Position numbers and translations under genes: made by a program. A stretch of DNA of 64,000 nucleotides from Candidatus Heimdallarchaeota archaeon (GTDB lineage Archaea; Asgardarchaeota; Heimdallarchaeia; JABLTI01), in NCBI GenBank assembly GCA_019058275.1, contig JAHLVW010000066.1, positions 186,001-250,000 on the forward strand. The letters are read 5' to 3'. The notes below the pieces were generated by a model. It worked only from the letters and a program-made list of their open reading frames with translations. It was not told the DNA's origin and did not search any database. This document shows positions 36,661 to 45,343 of this stretch, one piece after another (position 1 is the stretch's first letter; each line of letters opens with the position of its first letter).

Positions 36661-37278
36661 TTAATATTGCTCATCCACTTCTTCTTTGATATCATCAAGA
36701 TGCTCGAAAAGCTTTCTCCTCTTAACATCTTTTTTCTCTTCTGAAATCAAAATGCCTTCTTGTGTTGGTGGTGGTGTTATCTCTGGAATTGGTAATTGTA
36801 CTGATTTAACCATAGCATAAATACTTGCAGCCATTAGTAGTGGGAAATAAACAGCTGCATAATAGAAACCATATTGTAATTCTAAAAGAGGGTCAAAGGA
36901 CTGGTTATTCAAGAATCGAAAGAAAAGCATTGTACCTATGAAACCAATTATTGAACCAAAAAGCATGAAAGTGCTGCTGATTCTTTGAAGTTTAAAGCTT
37001 CTCCACTTATTTCTACCAGTAAAGAAAATTGAAGCAAAAATTACTACAAATCCAGTTAAAACAAGAACGAGTATTTCAATTTTGTAATCAGGAAGAGACC
37101 ACCATGCTACGCCTTCATCCGAATCCTCATCTATGCGATCATATGTATGCCATAATCCAGCAAACGATACATCTATTCTCCAAGTTATATCTTCCTCATC
37201 AGTGTATTTACTATGAGCAAATGGAAAAGCTATAATACAGAAATTAGAAAGAACAACAATTGAAAATAAAACTATCAA
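36661..37278 (-). CDS. Four-helix membrane protein of unknown function
   Basis: A 205-residue protein with an N-terminal hydrophobic segment (about 2-20), an extracytoplasmic loop rich in Asp, Trp and Tyr (about 25-65), and three more transmembrane helices (about 70-92, 103-124, 138-160). A charged cytoplasmic tail of about 40 residues ends KEEVDEQY. No family is recognised. It lies on the same strand as the nitroreductase-like gene and upstream of the ABC exporter operon. Confidence 0.6.
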   Translation of the reverse strand: MIVLFSIVVLSNFCIIAFPFAHSKYTDEEDITWRIDVSFAGLWHTYDRIDEDSDEGVAWWSLPDYKIEILVLVLTGFVVIFASIFFTGRNKWRSFKLQRISSTFMLFGSIIGFIGTMLFFRFLNNQSFDPLLELQYGFYYAAVYFPLLMAASIYAMVKSVQLPIPEITPPPTQEGILISEEKKDVKRRKLFEHLDDIKEEVDEQY

Positions 37279-37405
37279 ATATGTCTATCCCTAAATCTCT
37301 CTACAGATACTGTCACTTGTTAAATTACACTCCGTTAAGTAAAATTTGATTATCAATCTTATAAACATAAGGAGACAAAAAAACTTTTGTTTTTAAAGAA
37401 GAAAA

Positions 37406-37440
37406 AATAGCGAGGTTTTGTGATCAAAGCTCAAAACCTC
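37406..37440 (-). terminator. Hairpin terminator of the ABC exporter operon
   Basis: On the reverse strand GAGGTTTTG and CAAAACCTC (37432-37440 and 37412-37420) form a perfect 9-bp stem around 11 bases. GCTATTTTTTC follows. It lies 40-75 bases after the ABC ATPase stop codon. Confidence 0.6.
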
Positions 37441-37479
37441 TAGCGATTGATGTGGGACACTTAAGGAGTTATGTGAGTA

Positions 37480-38205
37480 TCAAGCATAACTTATTTGACC
37501 ATCAATTAGATGTAACAGAAGATCCGTTTTCTCCCAAACAAGTGGGTCGTGAGAAACAACTACTACTGTAACACCAGTATTTTGATTCAAATCTCTTAAA
37601 ATTGCAAGGATTTCATCACCAGTTTTCGTATCGAGATTGCCAGTTGGTTCATCTGCAAAAATGATTGCTGGACTATTAATTAACGCTCTAGCAATCGCAA
37701 CTCTTTGCTTTTCACCACCGCTTAATTCCTTGGGTTTATGATCAGCTCTGTCTCTTAAACCAACTTGTTCTAGAATGTTCAAAGCTTTTTCTCGATCAGC
37801 TTTACTGATGCCATCTGGTATCAAAGGTAGGAGAACATTCTCCAAAGCTGATAATGTAGGAATTAAAAGGAATTCTTGAAAGATAAAACCAATCTTATTT
37901 TTACGGATTTCTGATAATTCACGTTCTGATAAAATTGTGATATCTATTCCATCAAGGATAGCTTTTCCAGCAGATGCTGAATCCATACAACCTAAGATAT
38001 TCAGGAGTGAACTTTTACCAGAACCACTTGGTCCTGCAATGGCAATCATTTTTCCTGTCTCAATACCGAAGGAAACATTGTTCAAAGCAGTTACCATGGA
38101 AGGTTCACCTGCATTGTAAATTTTGTAAAGTCCATATGCTTTTATGATGAAATTATTTGAATTATCAAGCTCTTCTCTTTCTGAATTGTGTATTCTATCT
38201 ACCAT
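37480..38205 (-). CDS. ABC transporter ATPase (MacB/LolD-type)
   Basis: A 241-residue ATPase with Walker A GPSGSGKSS (about 57-65), Q-loop in FIFQEFLLIPT, signature LSGGEKQRVAIARAL (about 162-176), Walker B IIFADEPTGNLD and the H-switch VVSHD. The DEPTGNLD sequence and permease partner are those of the LolD/MacB group, which drives FtsX-like permeases. It follows the permease gene by 13 bases in one operon. Confidence 0.93.
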   Translation of the reverse strand: MVDRIHNSEREELDNSNNFIIKAYGLYKIYNAGEPSMVTALNNVSFGIETGKMIAIAGPSGSGKSSLLNILGCMDSASAGKAILDGIDITILSERELSEIRKNKIGFIFQEFLLIPTLSALENVLLPLIPDGISKADREKALNILEQVGLRDRADHKPKELSGGEKQRVAIARALINSPAIIFADEPTGNLDTKTGDEILAILRDLNQNTGVTVVVVSHDPLVWEKTDLLLHLIDGQISYA

Positions 38206-38218
38206 TTTTTCATTTCTC

Positions 38219-39445
38219 CTAGGTTGCTCTTAATACCTCCATAGGTTTAATATTTGCAGCTCGGATACCAGGGATTAAACCACCAGCTAATCCTAACCCT
38301 AATCCATAAGCAAGCACTTTAAGTGCTATCTGCCAAGTTATAGTTACAAATGTCTGCCCAGCTCCTAATTGTACAAAGAAAATTAACCCTGCACCTAAAC
38401 CAAAACCAACTAGTGCACCTAATATACCGATTGTAACTGATTCCAAAATTATGTCTAAGAAGATTGATGAATTCTTCCAACCTGTGGCTTTCATTATAGC
38501 GAATTCTTTCATTCTTTCACTTACACCCATCAATTGGGCAACTACGATTGCCATACCGCCAGCAACAATTACTATGACTGTAAGTATGGTTTGGAAAGTT
38601 TGGAAATTTGCCATGATATCACCCATACCTTCAATTTCTGCACCTAGTGAAGTGACATCCAATTTTGGTTCTAATGCTTCTAATTCTTTAACATAACTGT
38701 TTGTTTCTTCTACACTTTCACTATCAAATCTTACTTTGGCAATATTATAACCTGTTTGTTCAAAGGGTAAAGTCATAGAGTTAATTTGTAGAGAAGTATT
38801 TACAGACATAATAAAAGAGGGTTCAAGAATACGTGTCATATCCTCACCTGTATCAAATACTCCTACAATTGTTATTGGAACTGTATATGTGTAATTGATC
38901 ATTAAGTCGAAAGATTCGTCAATTTCGAAAACTTCTGAACCTCCTTCTAAAATATAGTCTGCAATGATTATTTCGAAATCATTCTCGAATAAACGTCCTT
39001 CAGTTAATTTAGTCGTAGGACCTTCAAATAAAGTATCTTCATCTATATTTACACCTCGAGCACCAAGAGCCATAATGCTCATACCAGATTCAGGCGGTGC
39101 CATACCAACTTGTACAGTGACATTATCTGCAAATTGTACGAAATTTGATACAACTACCTCTGCTCCAACTGCTAGAATTTTATCACTTGACTCAATAGTT
39201 CTAATAATGTCTGTAATATTAGTTGGTAATTGTGATAAAGTGATTTCAGCATTGTATTCTGTTATCTCAACATCACCTACAGTAGCTGCAACTGTCTCAC
39301 CTAATATGTTGTCAAAACCTGCTGATGCTGATGAAAGCGCTACCATCAATGCAATACCTATAGCAATTCCTGTAATAGAGAGTGCTGCGACTAGCTTCTT
39401 TCTAAAAGCATTCTTTAATGCGAATCGAATCGTCTGGAAAACCAT
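38219..39445 (-). CDS. FtsX/MacB-type ABC transporter permease
   Basis: A 408-residue permease with the MacB topology: one N-terminal transmembrane helix (about 12-34), a large extracellular domain (about 40-275), then three helices (about 285-310, 330-360, 370-400). The start of the first helix is RKKLVAALSITGIAIGIALM and the C-terminal cytoplasmic end is RAANIKPMEVLRAT, both hallmarks of this family. It works with the ATPase as a mechanotransmitter or exporter. The gene is divergent from a TetR regulator, suggesting control by that protein. Confidence 0.9.
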   Translation of the reverse strand: MVFQTIRFALKNAFRKKLVAALSITGIAIGIALMVALSSASAGFDNILGETVAATVGDVEITEYNAEITLSQLPTNITDIIRTIESSDKILAVGAEVVVSNFVQFADNVTVQVGMAPPESGMSIMALGARGVNIDEDTLFEGPTTKLTEGRLFENDFEIIIADYILEGGSEVFEIDESFDLMINYTYTVPITIVGVFDTGEDMTRILEPSFIMSVNTSLQINSMTLPFEQTGYNIAKVRFDSESVEETNSYVKELEALEPKLDVTSLGAEIEGMGDIMANFQTFQTILTVIVIVAGGMAIVVAQLMGVSERMKEFAIMKATGWKNSSIFLDIILESVTIGILGALVGFGLGAGLIFFVQLGAGQTFVTITWQIALKVLAYGLGLGLAGGLIPGIRAANIKPMEVLRAT

Positions 39446-39508
39446 TTTTCATCACCATTTTTATCTATCTTTTATGTTATTATAAAATATCAATTTTGTT
39501 GTCATTAG

Positions 39509-39541
39509 TATAAACAAATCACAACCTTTATATAAACATTT
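39509..39541 (+). promoter_or_regulatory. TATA region with direct repeats between exporter operon and tetR
   Basis: A TATA-like stretch TTTATATAAA (39527-39536) lies about 30 bases before the tetR ATG. TATAAACA occurs twice (39509-39516 and 39531-39538), 22 bases apart, which is two helical turns. This could be the TetR operator and also act on the divergent operon starting at 39445. Confidence 0.4.
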
Positions 39542-39565
39542 ACTATTATCCTAAAATGATGGTAA

Positions 39566-40252
39566 ATGTCAGAGGAACCTTCAAAACTGAAAAAAGATCA
39601 AAGAAAAGAATCCATTTTAAGCAGTGCAATCAAGGTAATGTCTGAGAAGGGTTTCGATGCAACAACGATGAGAGAAATAGCAAAAACAGAAGCGATTTCT
39701 GAAACATTACTTTATCGTTTCTTTAAAAATAAACATGAAGTATTATTTGGCATCATGCAATCTAAAATGCTAGAAACAATAAAATCTTTTGAGGAATTTG
39801 TTGAGACAACTAAAGTGCTGATACCTGATCCTAAAACTTCTCTTCCCTTAATTTTTAAATTAATGAAGAATAAATTCAAAGAAAACAAAGAGTTAATTGT
39901 TTTACTAACTAAAGAACAGGATAAATTAAGAGAACATTTTTCAGAAATTAGAAAGAATTCTGCTCATAAGGGAATATCCCAATTTGGAAAACAAATTATG
40001 GATAAAATGAGGAGTTTGCAAATTGAAGAAGCATTAACTGAATACTTTGTTAGATGTAAACAAGCTGGTAATCTTAAAGAAGAATTAAATACCAAATCTG
40101 TTACAAAAATATTCCTAAATTTAATTTTCTCACCATTTCCACTTTTACCTATGATGAATCCAATGAAACAATTTCCTGATGAAGCTATGATAGATAATTT
40201 ATTAGAAACACAAATACAGATTTTTCTGTATGGGATATTGCCAGATAAGTAA
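39566..40252 (+). CDS. TetR-family transcriptional regulator
   Basis: A 228-residue regulator. The N-terminal helix-turn-helix (about residues 14-60) reads SAIKVMSEKGFDATTMREIA then SETLLYRFFKNKHEV, the typical TetR layout. The C-terminal helical domain (about 65-228) would bind an effector. It is divergent from the ABC exporter operon with 120 bases between start codons, so regulation of that exporter is the simplest interpretation. Confidence 0.88.
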   Translation: MSEEPSKLKKDQRKESILSSAIKVMSEKGFDATTMREIAKTEAISETLLYRFFKNKHEVLFGIMQSKMLETIKSFEEFVETTKVLIPDPKTSLPLIFKLMKNKFKENKELIVLLTKEQDKLREHFSEIRKNSAHKGISQFGKQIMDKMRSLQIEEALTEYFVRCKQAGNLKEELNTKSVTKIFLNLIFSPFPLLPMMNPMKQFPDEAMIDNLLETQIQIFLYGILPDK

Positions 40253-40381
40253 AAATAAGACCATTTTAATACAAAAAACGGATATTTCTTTTCCTATAAA
40301 GAATGGTTTAATTATAAGAAAATAGATTTGTTAATAGAGTTAGTAGTGAAATAAATAGACAAGAATTAGAAGGGAAATAAA

Positions 40382-41089
40382 TTGAGTGAAGATGCAAAAA
40401 GCCTGCTTTTAAGGTTAAAAAAAGAGAAGAAGATAAACAAACAAATTGAGCTCATACAGAAATTAAGGGATTACAATCAAGAGGATATTGTAAATAGTGT
40501 TCTTTTGAAACACCTTGAAAGTAAGGATCATGATACCTTAAGATTAGAAATTCTAAGTGCTCTTAATTATGGAGATGAACAAATCATCAAACCATTAGTT
40601 AATATGGTAAATAACTCAAAAGAAATTCTTTCCATAAAGGAGAAAGCTGTAACACTACTAGGCCAAAGTAAGAACAAGAAAGCAATGAAGGCATTAATGT
40701 CTGCATCTAAGAAAGTAAAGGATCCAAAATTATTAGACAATATTGTCTATGCTCTCACATTCTTTAATGATTCAAGTGTTATAAAACCTATAATAAAAGC
40801 ATTGCACAATGATGAGTTGAGAATACAAGCTTTAACTGGACTCGCCAGAAACGAACATCTGGTATTAACATCAAATACCATGCTTAAGGAATTAGCCACA
40901 ATAGAAATCACAAAAAGTTTTGAAAAACTACATCATGAACAAATCATCAATATAATATTGGATGAATTCAAATTTCAAAATAAGGGAGAATTGCAAGCAG
41001 CAATTTACAACAAATCAATAAATAAGAAAATTGATCAATACAGGAAGAAACAAAATGAAATCGCTAAGACCTTGAAAAAAGTATCATAG
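40382..41089 (+). CDS. HEAT-like repeat protein
   Basis: A 235-residue protein from TTG. Helical repeats of roughly 35 residues occupy about residues 30-185 (RLEILSALNYGDEQIIKPL, IKEKAVTLLGQSKNKKAM, LLDNIVYALTFFNDSS). The C terminus is a charged helix. The repeats are more divergent than in the proteins at 5854 and 56488. No catalytic residues are seen. The likely role is protein binding. Downstream lies a 312-base gap with RNA-like structure. Confidence 0.7.
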   Translation: MSEDAKSLLLRLKKEKKINKQIELIQKLRDYNQEDIVNSVLLKHLESKDHDTLRLEILSALNYGDEQIIKPLVNMVNNSKEILSIKEKAVTLLGQSKNKKAMKALMSASKKVKDPKLLDNIVYALTFFNDSSVIKPIIKALHNDELRIQALTGLARNEHLVLTSNTMLKELATIEITKSFEKLHHEQIINIILDEFKFQNKGELQAAIYNKSINKKIDQYRKKQNEIAKTLKKVS

Positions 41090-41146
41090 TAAGGTCTTAT
41101 TATTTCCATTTTTACATAAAATTAACATTTTGCAGCTAACTTTATT

Positions 41147-41376
41147 TTTAAATACTTAAACATTCAAAATATATTTAATGTTTAAATGGCATGAAACAGA
41201 AGACACATTCAATAGATTACGATTATGATCCTAAATATTAGTTCACCCTTCCACAAAAGTTGGTAACCTCAAAGATTGCGAAACAACGTTTGTTTTCATC
41301 GTTTCTGCGATTTAGCTTTGTTCAAATCCCACTTAAAAAGTTGCCAATTCAACTGACCTCAAGGTTGAATTGGCAT
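41147..41376 (+). ncRNA. Candidate non-coding RNA in 312-base gene-free gap
   Basis: No protein frame fits between 41090 and 41401. A TATA box TTTAAATAC (41147-41155) is identical to the one at 15985 and has no protein gene on its strand for about 950 bases. A 9-bp inverted repeat TTAAACATT/AATGTTTAA (41156-41164, 41177-41185) follows. The gap ends in a perfect 12-bp stem, TGCCAATTCAAC and GTTGAATTGGCA (41342-41353 and 41364-41375), with CCCTTTTG after it. An internal GCGAAAC...GTTTC-T-GC hairpin is possible (41278-41308). A transcript of roughly 200 bases is inferred. The terminal hairpin could instead serve the convergent gene at 41402. The family is unknown. Confidence 0.35.
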
Positions 41377-41401
41377 CTACCCTCCCTTTTGATTCATTCT
41401 T

Positions 41402-41947
41402 TTATTCGCTAAGTTTTTCTGTAGAAAGCATTAGACCTGCAATATTTGAGGGAGTAAAGAACCCATCAAAATCACCAAATCTTTGAATATATTCTATGAT
41501 ATGATTAGCTCCTTCAGTAGGTAGAGTGAAAATTTGCTTAATTCCTTCTTCTTCACTTCCTAAAATTTCATCAGTTGTGAATTTTACTCCTCGAGATTTT
41601 TGTATCTCTACTACTTTATCAATATCTGTTACTTCATATGCTAGATGATGAACTCGACTACCATATTTTTGACAATATTTCTCTACAATAGAATCATCAG
41701 ATAAGCCCTCACTTATCACAATTATTGGAAGTGATTCATGGAGTTTTAAAGCAATAGTTATGGCGTTTGAAGATACTACTTCAAAGCTCTTGTAAAGACG
41801 ATAAGGTAGATGATTTGTGAACTCTGTCATTAACTTCTCTCTTTCTCCTCTCTTCACTCTATAAGCAACATGGTCCAACTTTACGATATATTTGTCTATT
41901 CCAGATTCTTTTCTATCTTTTTCTGTTTTATTAAATTCCTCAAACAT
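41402..41947 (-). CDS. VOC-superfamily (glyoxalase-fold) protein
   Basis: A 181-residue protein with two beta-alpha-beta-beta-beta units. LDHVAYRVKRGE (about residues 24-35) carries the first metal-binding His. VHHLAYEVTD (about 98-107) carries the second, and IIEYIQRFG (about 146-154) a Glu. The QRF...GFFTPSN ending recalls 4-hydroxyphenylpyruvate dioxygenase. The protein is too short to be that enzyme, so it may be an epimerase- or dioxygenase-like single-unit relative. The substrate is unknown. Confidence 0.72.
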   Translation of the reverse strand: MFEEFNKTEKDRKESGIDKYIVKLDHVAYRVKRGEREKLMTEFTNHLPYRLYKSFEVVSSNAITIALKLHESLPIIVISEGLSDDSIVEKYCQKYGSRVHHLAYEVTDIDKVVEIQKSRGVKFTTDEILGSEEEGIKQIFTLPTEGANHIIEYIQRFGDFDGFFTPSNIAGLMLSTEKLSE

Positions 41948-42114
41948 TTTTAATCCTCCAAAATGAGAACACTTAACTTAGAATTTGTTTATACTAATTT
42001 TAAATTAATCGTTAAAAAAGTAAAGTGAGTTTAAAGTGCAGAAAGCAATTGAACAACAAAACTCAAAAATAGTTTTACATTTATCATTTCATAAAAAACT
42101 TGGAGTTCATAAAA

Positions 42115-43371
42115 TTGGATATAAATAAAGAAATTCAAGATTTACTACTGAAGGAAGGGATGGAACGTTTTCTAAAATATGTTACATATCATACAACTTC
42201 TGATGAAAACACAGGAACTTTTCCTTCTACAGAAAGGCAATTTGAACTTGGAAAAGAATTGGCAAAAGAATTGAATGAATTAGGTTTCCAGAATGTTATA
42301 TTGGATGAATTTTGTTATGTTTATGGTAACCTTCCAGCTAGCAAAGGTTATGAAAAAGCTCAAGCAATTGGCTTGGTTGCTCACATGGATACTTCACCTG
42401 CTGAGAGTGGATTAAATGTAACACCAGTTATTCATGAAAAGTATGATGGGAGCTCAATCAAATACCAAAAAAATCCAGACATAACTCTAACTAAAAAAGA
42501 TTCACCAGAACTGGAAAAATTTATTGGAATGGACATTATTACATCCTCTGGAGATACACTTCTAGGAGCTGATGATAAAGCCGGTATTGCTGGAATAATG
42601 ACTGCTGCAGCTGCTTGGCAAAAATATCCAGAATTAGAACATGGACCAATTACCGTTTGTTTTACTCCAGACGAGGAGATCGGACATGGTACGACTAAAA
42701 TAAACATGGATAAATTACCAAAATACTGCTATACTTTTGATGGTGGAGAAATAGGTGAATTAGAATTCGAGTGTTTTGATGCTTGGAAAGCAACAATAAA
42801 TTTCAAGGGTATTAGCGTTCATCCTGGATATGCAAAAAATCTTATGGTTAACGCTATTGAAATTGCATCAAGATTTGTTGCACAAATACCAGAAGCTGAA
42901 ATACCACAACATACTGAGAAACGAGAAGGCTTTTATCACTTATATATTATGGATGGTGATTGCGTAAAAGCAAAAACGATTTTCATCTTAAGAGATTTTG
43001 AAAAAGCAAACAATGAAAAACGCATCAAGTACCTCAAGGATTTGAAAGAAACATTTGAAACAAGATATCCAGGGTTAAAGATCGAACAAAAGTTTGAACA
43101 TTCTTATGAGAATATGATTGTTTATCTTAAAGATCATCAGGTAGTAATTGATAAAGCAGCAGAAGCAATAGAAATGGTTGGTATTGAATTACATAAAACC
43201 ATAATCCGTGGTGGAACAGATGGTGCAAGATTAAGTGCACGAGGTATTCCTACACCAAATATTTTTGCTGGGGGGATATTATTCCATTCCTTGAAGGAAT
43301 ATATTCCTGCACAAGCACTTCAAAAATCAGCTGAGACAATTCTCTACCTTGGGAATACTTGGATAAAATAG
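42115..43371 (+). CDS. pepT: Peptidase T (tripeptide aminopeptidase)
   Basis: About 418 residues from TTG at 42115. An earlier in-frame TTG at 42100 overlaps TGGAG (42101-42105), which is placed as the ribosome-binding site for 42115. M20-family di-zinc motifs are complete: VAHMDTSP (first zinc His), LGADDKAG (bridging Asp), FTPDEEIGHG (catalytic Glu-Glu), and RGGTDGARLSARGIPTPNIF with the C-terminal His-x-x-x-Glu (FHSLKEYIP). It removes the N-terminal residue from tripeptides in the cytoplasm, fitting peptide catabolism alongside the Kor enzyme and aminotransferases. Confidence 0.95.
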   Translation: MDINKEIQDLLLKEGMERFLKYVTYHTTSDENTGTFPSTERQFELGKELAKELNELGFQNVILDEFCYVYGNLPASKGYEKAQAIGLVAHMDTSPAESGLNVTPVIHEKYDGSSIKYQKNPDITLTKKDSPELEKFIGMDIITSSGDTLLGADDKAGIAGIMTAAAAWQKYPELEHGPITVCFTPDEEIGHGTTKINMDKLPKYCYTFDGGEIGELEFECFDAWKATINFKGISVHPGYAKNLMVNAIEIASRFVAQIPEAEIPQHTEKREGFYHLYIMDGDCVKAKTIFILRDFEKANNEKRIKYLKDLKETFETRYPGLKIEQKFEHSYENMIVYLKDHQVVIDKAAEAIEMVGIELHKTIIRGGTDGARLSARGIPTPNIFAGGILFHSLKEYIPAQALQKSAETILYLGNTWIK

Positions 43372-43414
43372 AATCAAATATTATCAGTTAAAATCTTCAA
43401 AAAAAATCCAAACT

Positions 43415-43512
43415 GTTGCTAGAAAAACCTACCACCATCTCAAGGCTAATAAAACCAGTACCACCAGAAAGTGGACTCTAGATGAATGGTAAGGTTAAAC
43501 ATTACTAGCAAC
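43415..43512 (-). ncRNA. Structured RNA element in convergent gap (43372-43629)
   Basis: The 258-base gap between the stop codons of pepT and the HD gene has no protein frame. One nested fold spans 98 bases: GTTGCTAG (43415-43422) with CTAGCAAC (43505-43512); AACC-TACC (43426-43433) with GGTA-a-GGTT (43488-43496); CATC (43436-43439) with GATG (43481-43484); and a hairpin AGT-a-CCAC (43457-43464) with GTGG-ACT (43471-43477). On the reverse strand an eight-T run follows the outer helix after 8 bases. This suggests a stable reverse-strand RNA 3' end, downstream of the HD gene or as an independent transcript. Its identity is not known. Confidence 0.4.
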
Positions 43513-43629
43513 CTTTAAAGTCTATTAAAGATAGGGTTTGTGTTTTCCTATTGAATAGGTAAACTAACTAGATGAGCGAATTTTAATAAAACTAATTTAT
43601 TTTTACAGTAAAACTAGTTTGGCAAAATT

Positions 43630-45225
43630 CTAATTACATTTTCCAAAGAATTCTTTAGTTTTCAAGTATTCAGAGACATCTTTTTCTTTATCATTGATAG
43701 TTAATCTTACATAATTTTTAGCAATATCAATTTCGTAGATATTTGAATTGTGTTCCAACTTACCAATGCAACGGAATCTTATTCTTAAATCATCTACTAA
43801 ATTAGGGATGTCAAAAACATTCAAGAATCGTCGACATTTATCTTTAAAAGCAATCTCTGGATTTAAACCAGCAATATTTTCATCATCAAAGATAAAATCG
43901 ATACATAAGCAACCATCGTTCATACTCATTTCAGTCTTACAGAATTGATTAACAAACTGCCTATATTGATCTGCTCGAGAGATTCGAGAAAATTCTTCAA
44001 TTTCATCGACTAAAACTAAAAAAGCTGAATAACTATTAATTTCTCTTATTTGGTATCCTTTGCTTGTATGATCTGCCATTGCAACAAGTAGATGAAGTTT
44101 GGAATAAATGCCTGAAAAATCAAGACTTTCAACAGGTAAATCTGAAGCGTCACTATAGGTTAATTGGATCTTAGTAAATGCGTTAAGGATTTTCATGAGC
44201 AAATAGGAACTCATAATGCCATGTTGATAATCCTCGAAATCATTAGCAAATCTAAGAAGACGAGACATTTGTTTAGTAAGTTGAGCTCTACCTATGAAAA
44301 TTCGTCTTAGTATGAATAGTTCTTTTTCTCCTGCTTTATCAAGAATATTTTTGAGCTCTTGAATTTCATTTTCATCCGCACCAACTGCAGAATTTAGCAT
44401 AGCAGAAATACGACCAATTCTACTTGTAATAGCATCGATTTGTTTTGATTCATCAAAACTTATTTTATCAATTTCAATTGCAAAGTGTAATTCATATGAT
44501 AAGAGTTCTAACAAATGTTCAATGTATAATTGCTGAACATTTTCATACTGGAAATTAAATTCACCAAAATTAGTTATTGAAAAATAAGGTAAGATCTCAC
44601 CTATTGATTTGTTAATTTTGGCAATTTTCTTTAATGGATAACCTAAATCATGAGCTAATGCAATAATGCATCTAATTGAATCATCAAGGTCTAGAATTGT
44701 TTGGACATTATCTAAAATTAAGTAGAAATTACTAAAGATCTCAGGTTTGTTAAGCTTTAAGTAGAAATTTCTTACTCTGGCAGTATCAACAATTTCTCTG
44801 TTCATGTTAGAAAAAAGAACTGAAAATTGAGGTTCTCTAATAAGAAATTCTCCCAGAAAATAAACCCAAAGACTATGCAAAGTATGGTCCCGATAGAATG
44901 AATCAGAAGCAAAAATCAATTCTTCAAATTCTACAAATTCATTAAAATATGAAAACAATAAATCATACCCTTGCTTGTCAGGATCAATGAATACCATAGC
45001 GGATTCAAATAGAATCTTCCAAAGTTCCTTAGCAGCATTTATTTTGTCATGAATGTCTTCGCTTTTTTTGAGCTCTCTAATTATCTTTGTGATACTTTTT
45101 TTAGCATCTTCTTTTCCTACAAGAAATTTAATCTGATCTTTCTTTAATAATTTTAAGTAATAATCCATAACAGTATTTTCACTTACTTGAACCAAATCTA
45201 TCCCTCTAAATTTAATAGGTATCAT
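43630..45225 (-). CDS. HD-domain protein (predicted metal phosphohydrolase)
   Basis: A 531-residue protein. HD-superfamily metal ligands appear in order: His in SFYRDHTLHSLW (His114/117), the His-Asp pair in IIALAHDLGYPLKK (192-193), His in EDYQHGIMSS (335), His in AMADHTSKG (386) and Asp in LVLVDEIEEF (407). HD proteins hydrolyse nucleotides or phosphodiesters; the specific substrate is unknown. A long helical insertion separates the HD pair from the third ligand (about 200-330). The C-terminal 120 residues are a mixed alpha/beta domain. No signal peptide is seen. It is divergent from the SDR gene with a 118-base gap. Confidence 0.72.
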   Translation of the reverse strand: MIPIKFRGIDLVQVSENTVMDYYLKLLKKDQIKFLVGKEDAKKSITKIIRELKKSEDIHDKINAAKELWKILFESAMVFIDPDKQGYDLLFSYFNEFVEFEELIFASDSFYRDHTLHSLWVYFLGEFLIREPQFSVLFSNMNREIVDTARVRNFYLKLNKPEIFSNFYLILDNVQTILDLDDSIRCIIALAHDLGYPLKKIAKINKSIGEILPYFSITNFGEFNFQYENVQQLYIEHLLELLSYELHFAIEIDKISFDESKQIDAITSRIGRISAMLNSAVGADENEIQELKNILDKAGEKELFILRRIFIGRAQLTKQMSRLLRFANDFEDYQHGIMSSYLLMKILNAFTKIQLTYSDASDLPVESLDFSGIYSKLHLLVAMADHTSKGYQIREINSYSAFLVLVDEIEEFSRISRADQYRQFVNQFCKTEMSMNDGCLCIDFIFDDENIAGLNPEIAFKDKCRRFLNVFDIPNLVDDLRIRFRCIGKLEHNSNIYEIDIAKNYVRLTINDKEKDVSEYLKTKEFFGKCN

Positions 45226-45343
45226 TATAAATTTACTTAATCTTAAATTTCTTAATCCTTAAAGTAGATAATATATTTTATCTAGAAAATACCTCATAAA
45301 GTGTAAAATAAGTTAATAAAAGAACAAAATGGAGAAAAGAAAA

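Noticed and set aside
37300..37479. Attachment-site or mobile-element boundary near the inverted repeat at 37412-37440
   Set aside because: The repeat is a simple hairpin followed by a T-run on the operon's own strand, fully explained as a terminator; no integrase or transposase is nearby.
41300..41340. tRNA-like T-loop TTCAAATCCCAC
   Set aside because: The T-stem 5' side (CTTTG) does not pair with CCCAC, and no acceptor, D or anticodon arms could be laid out; kept only as part of the unknown RNA locus.
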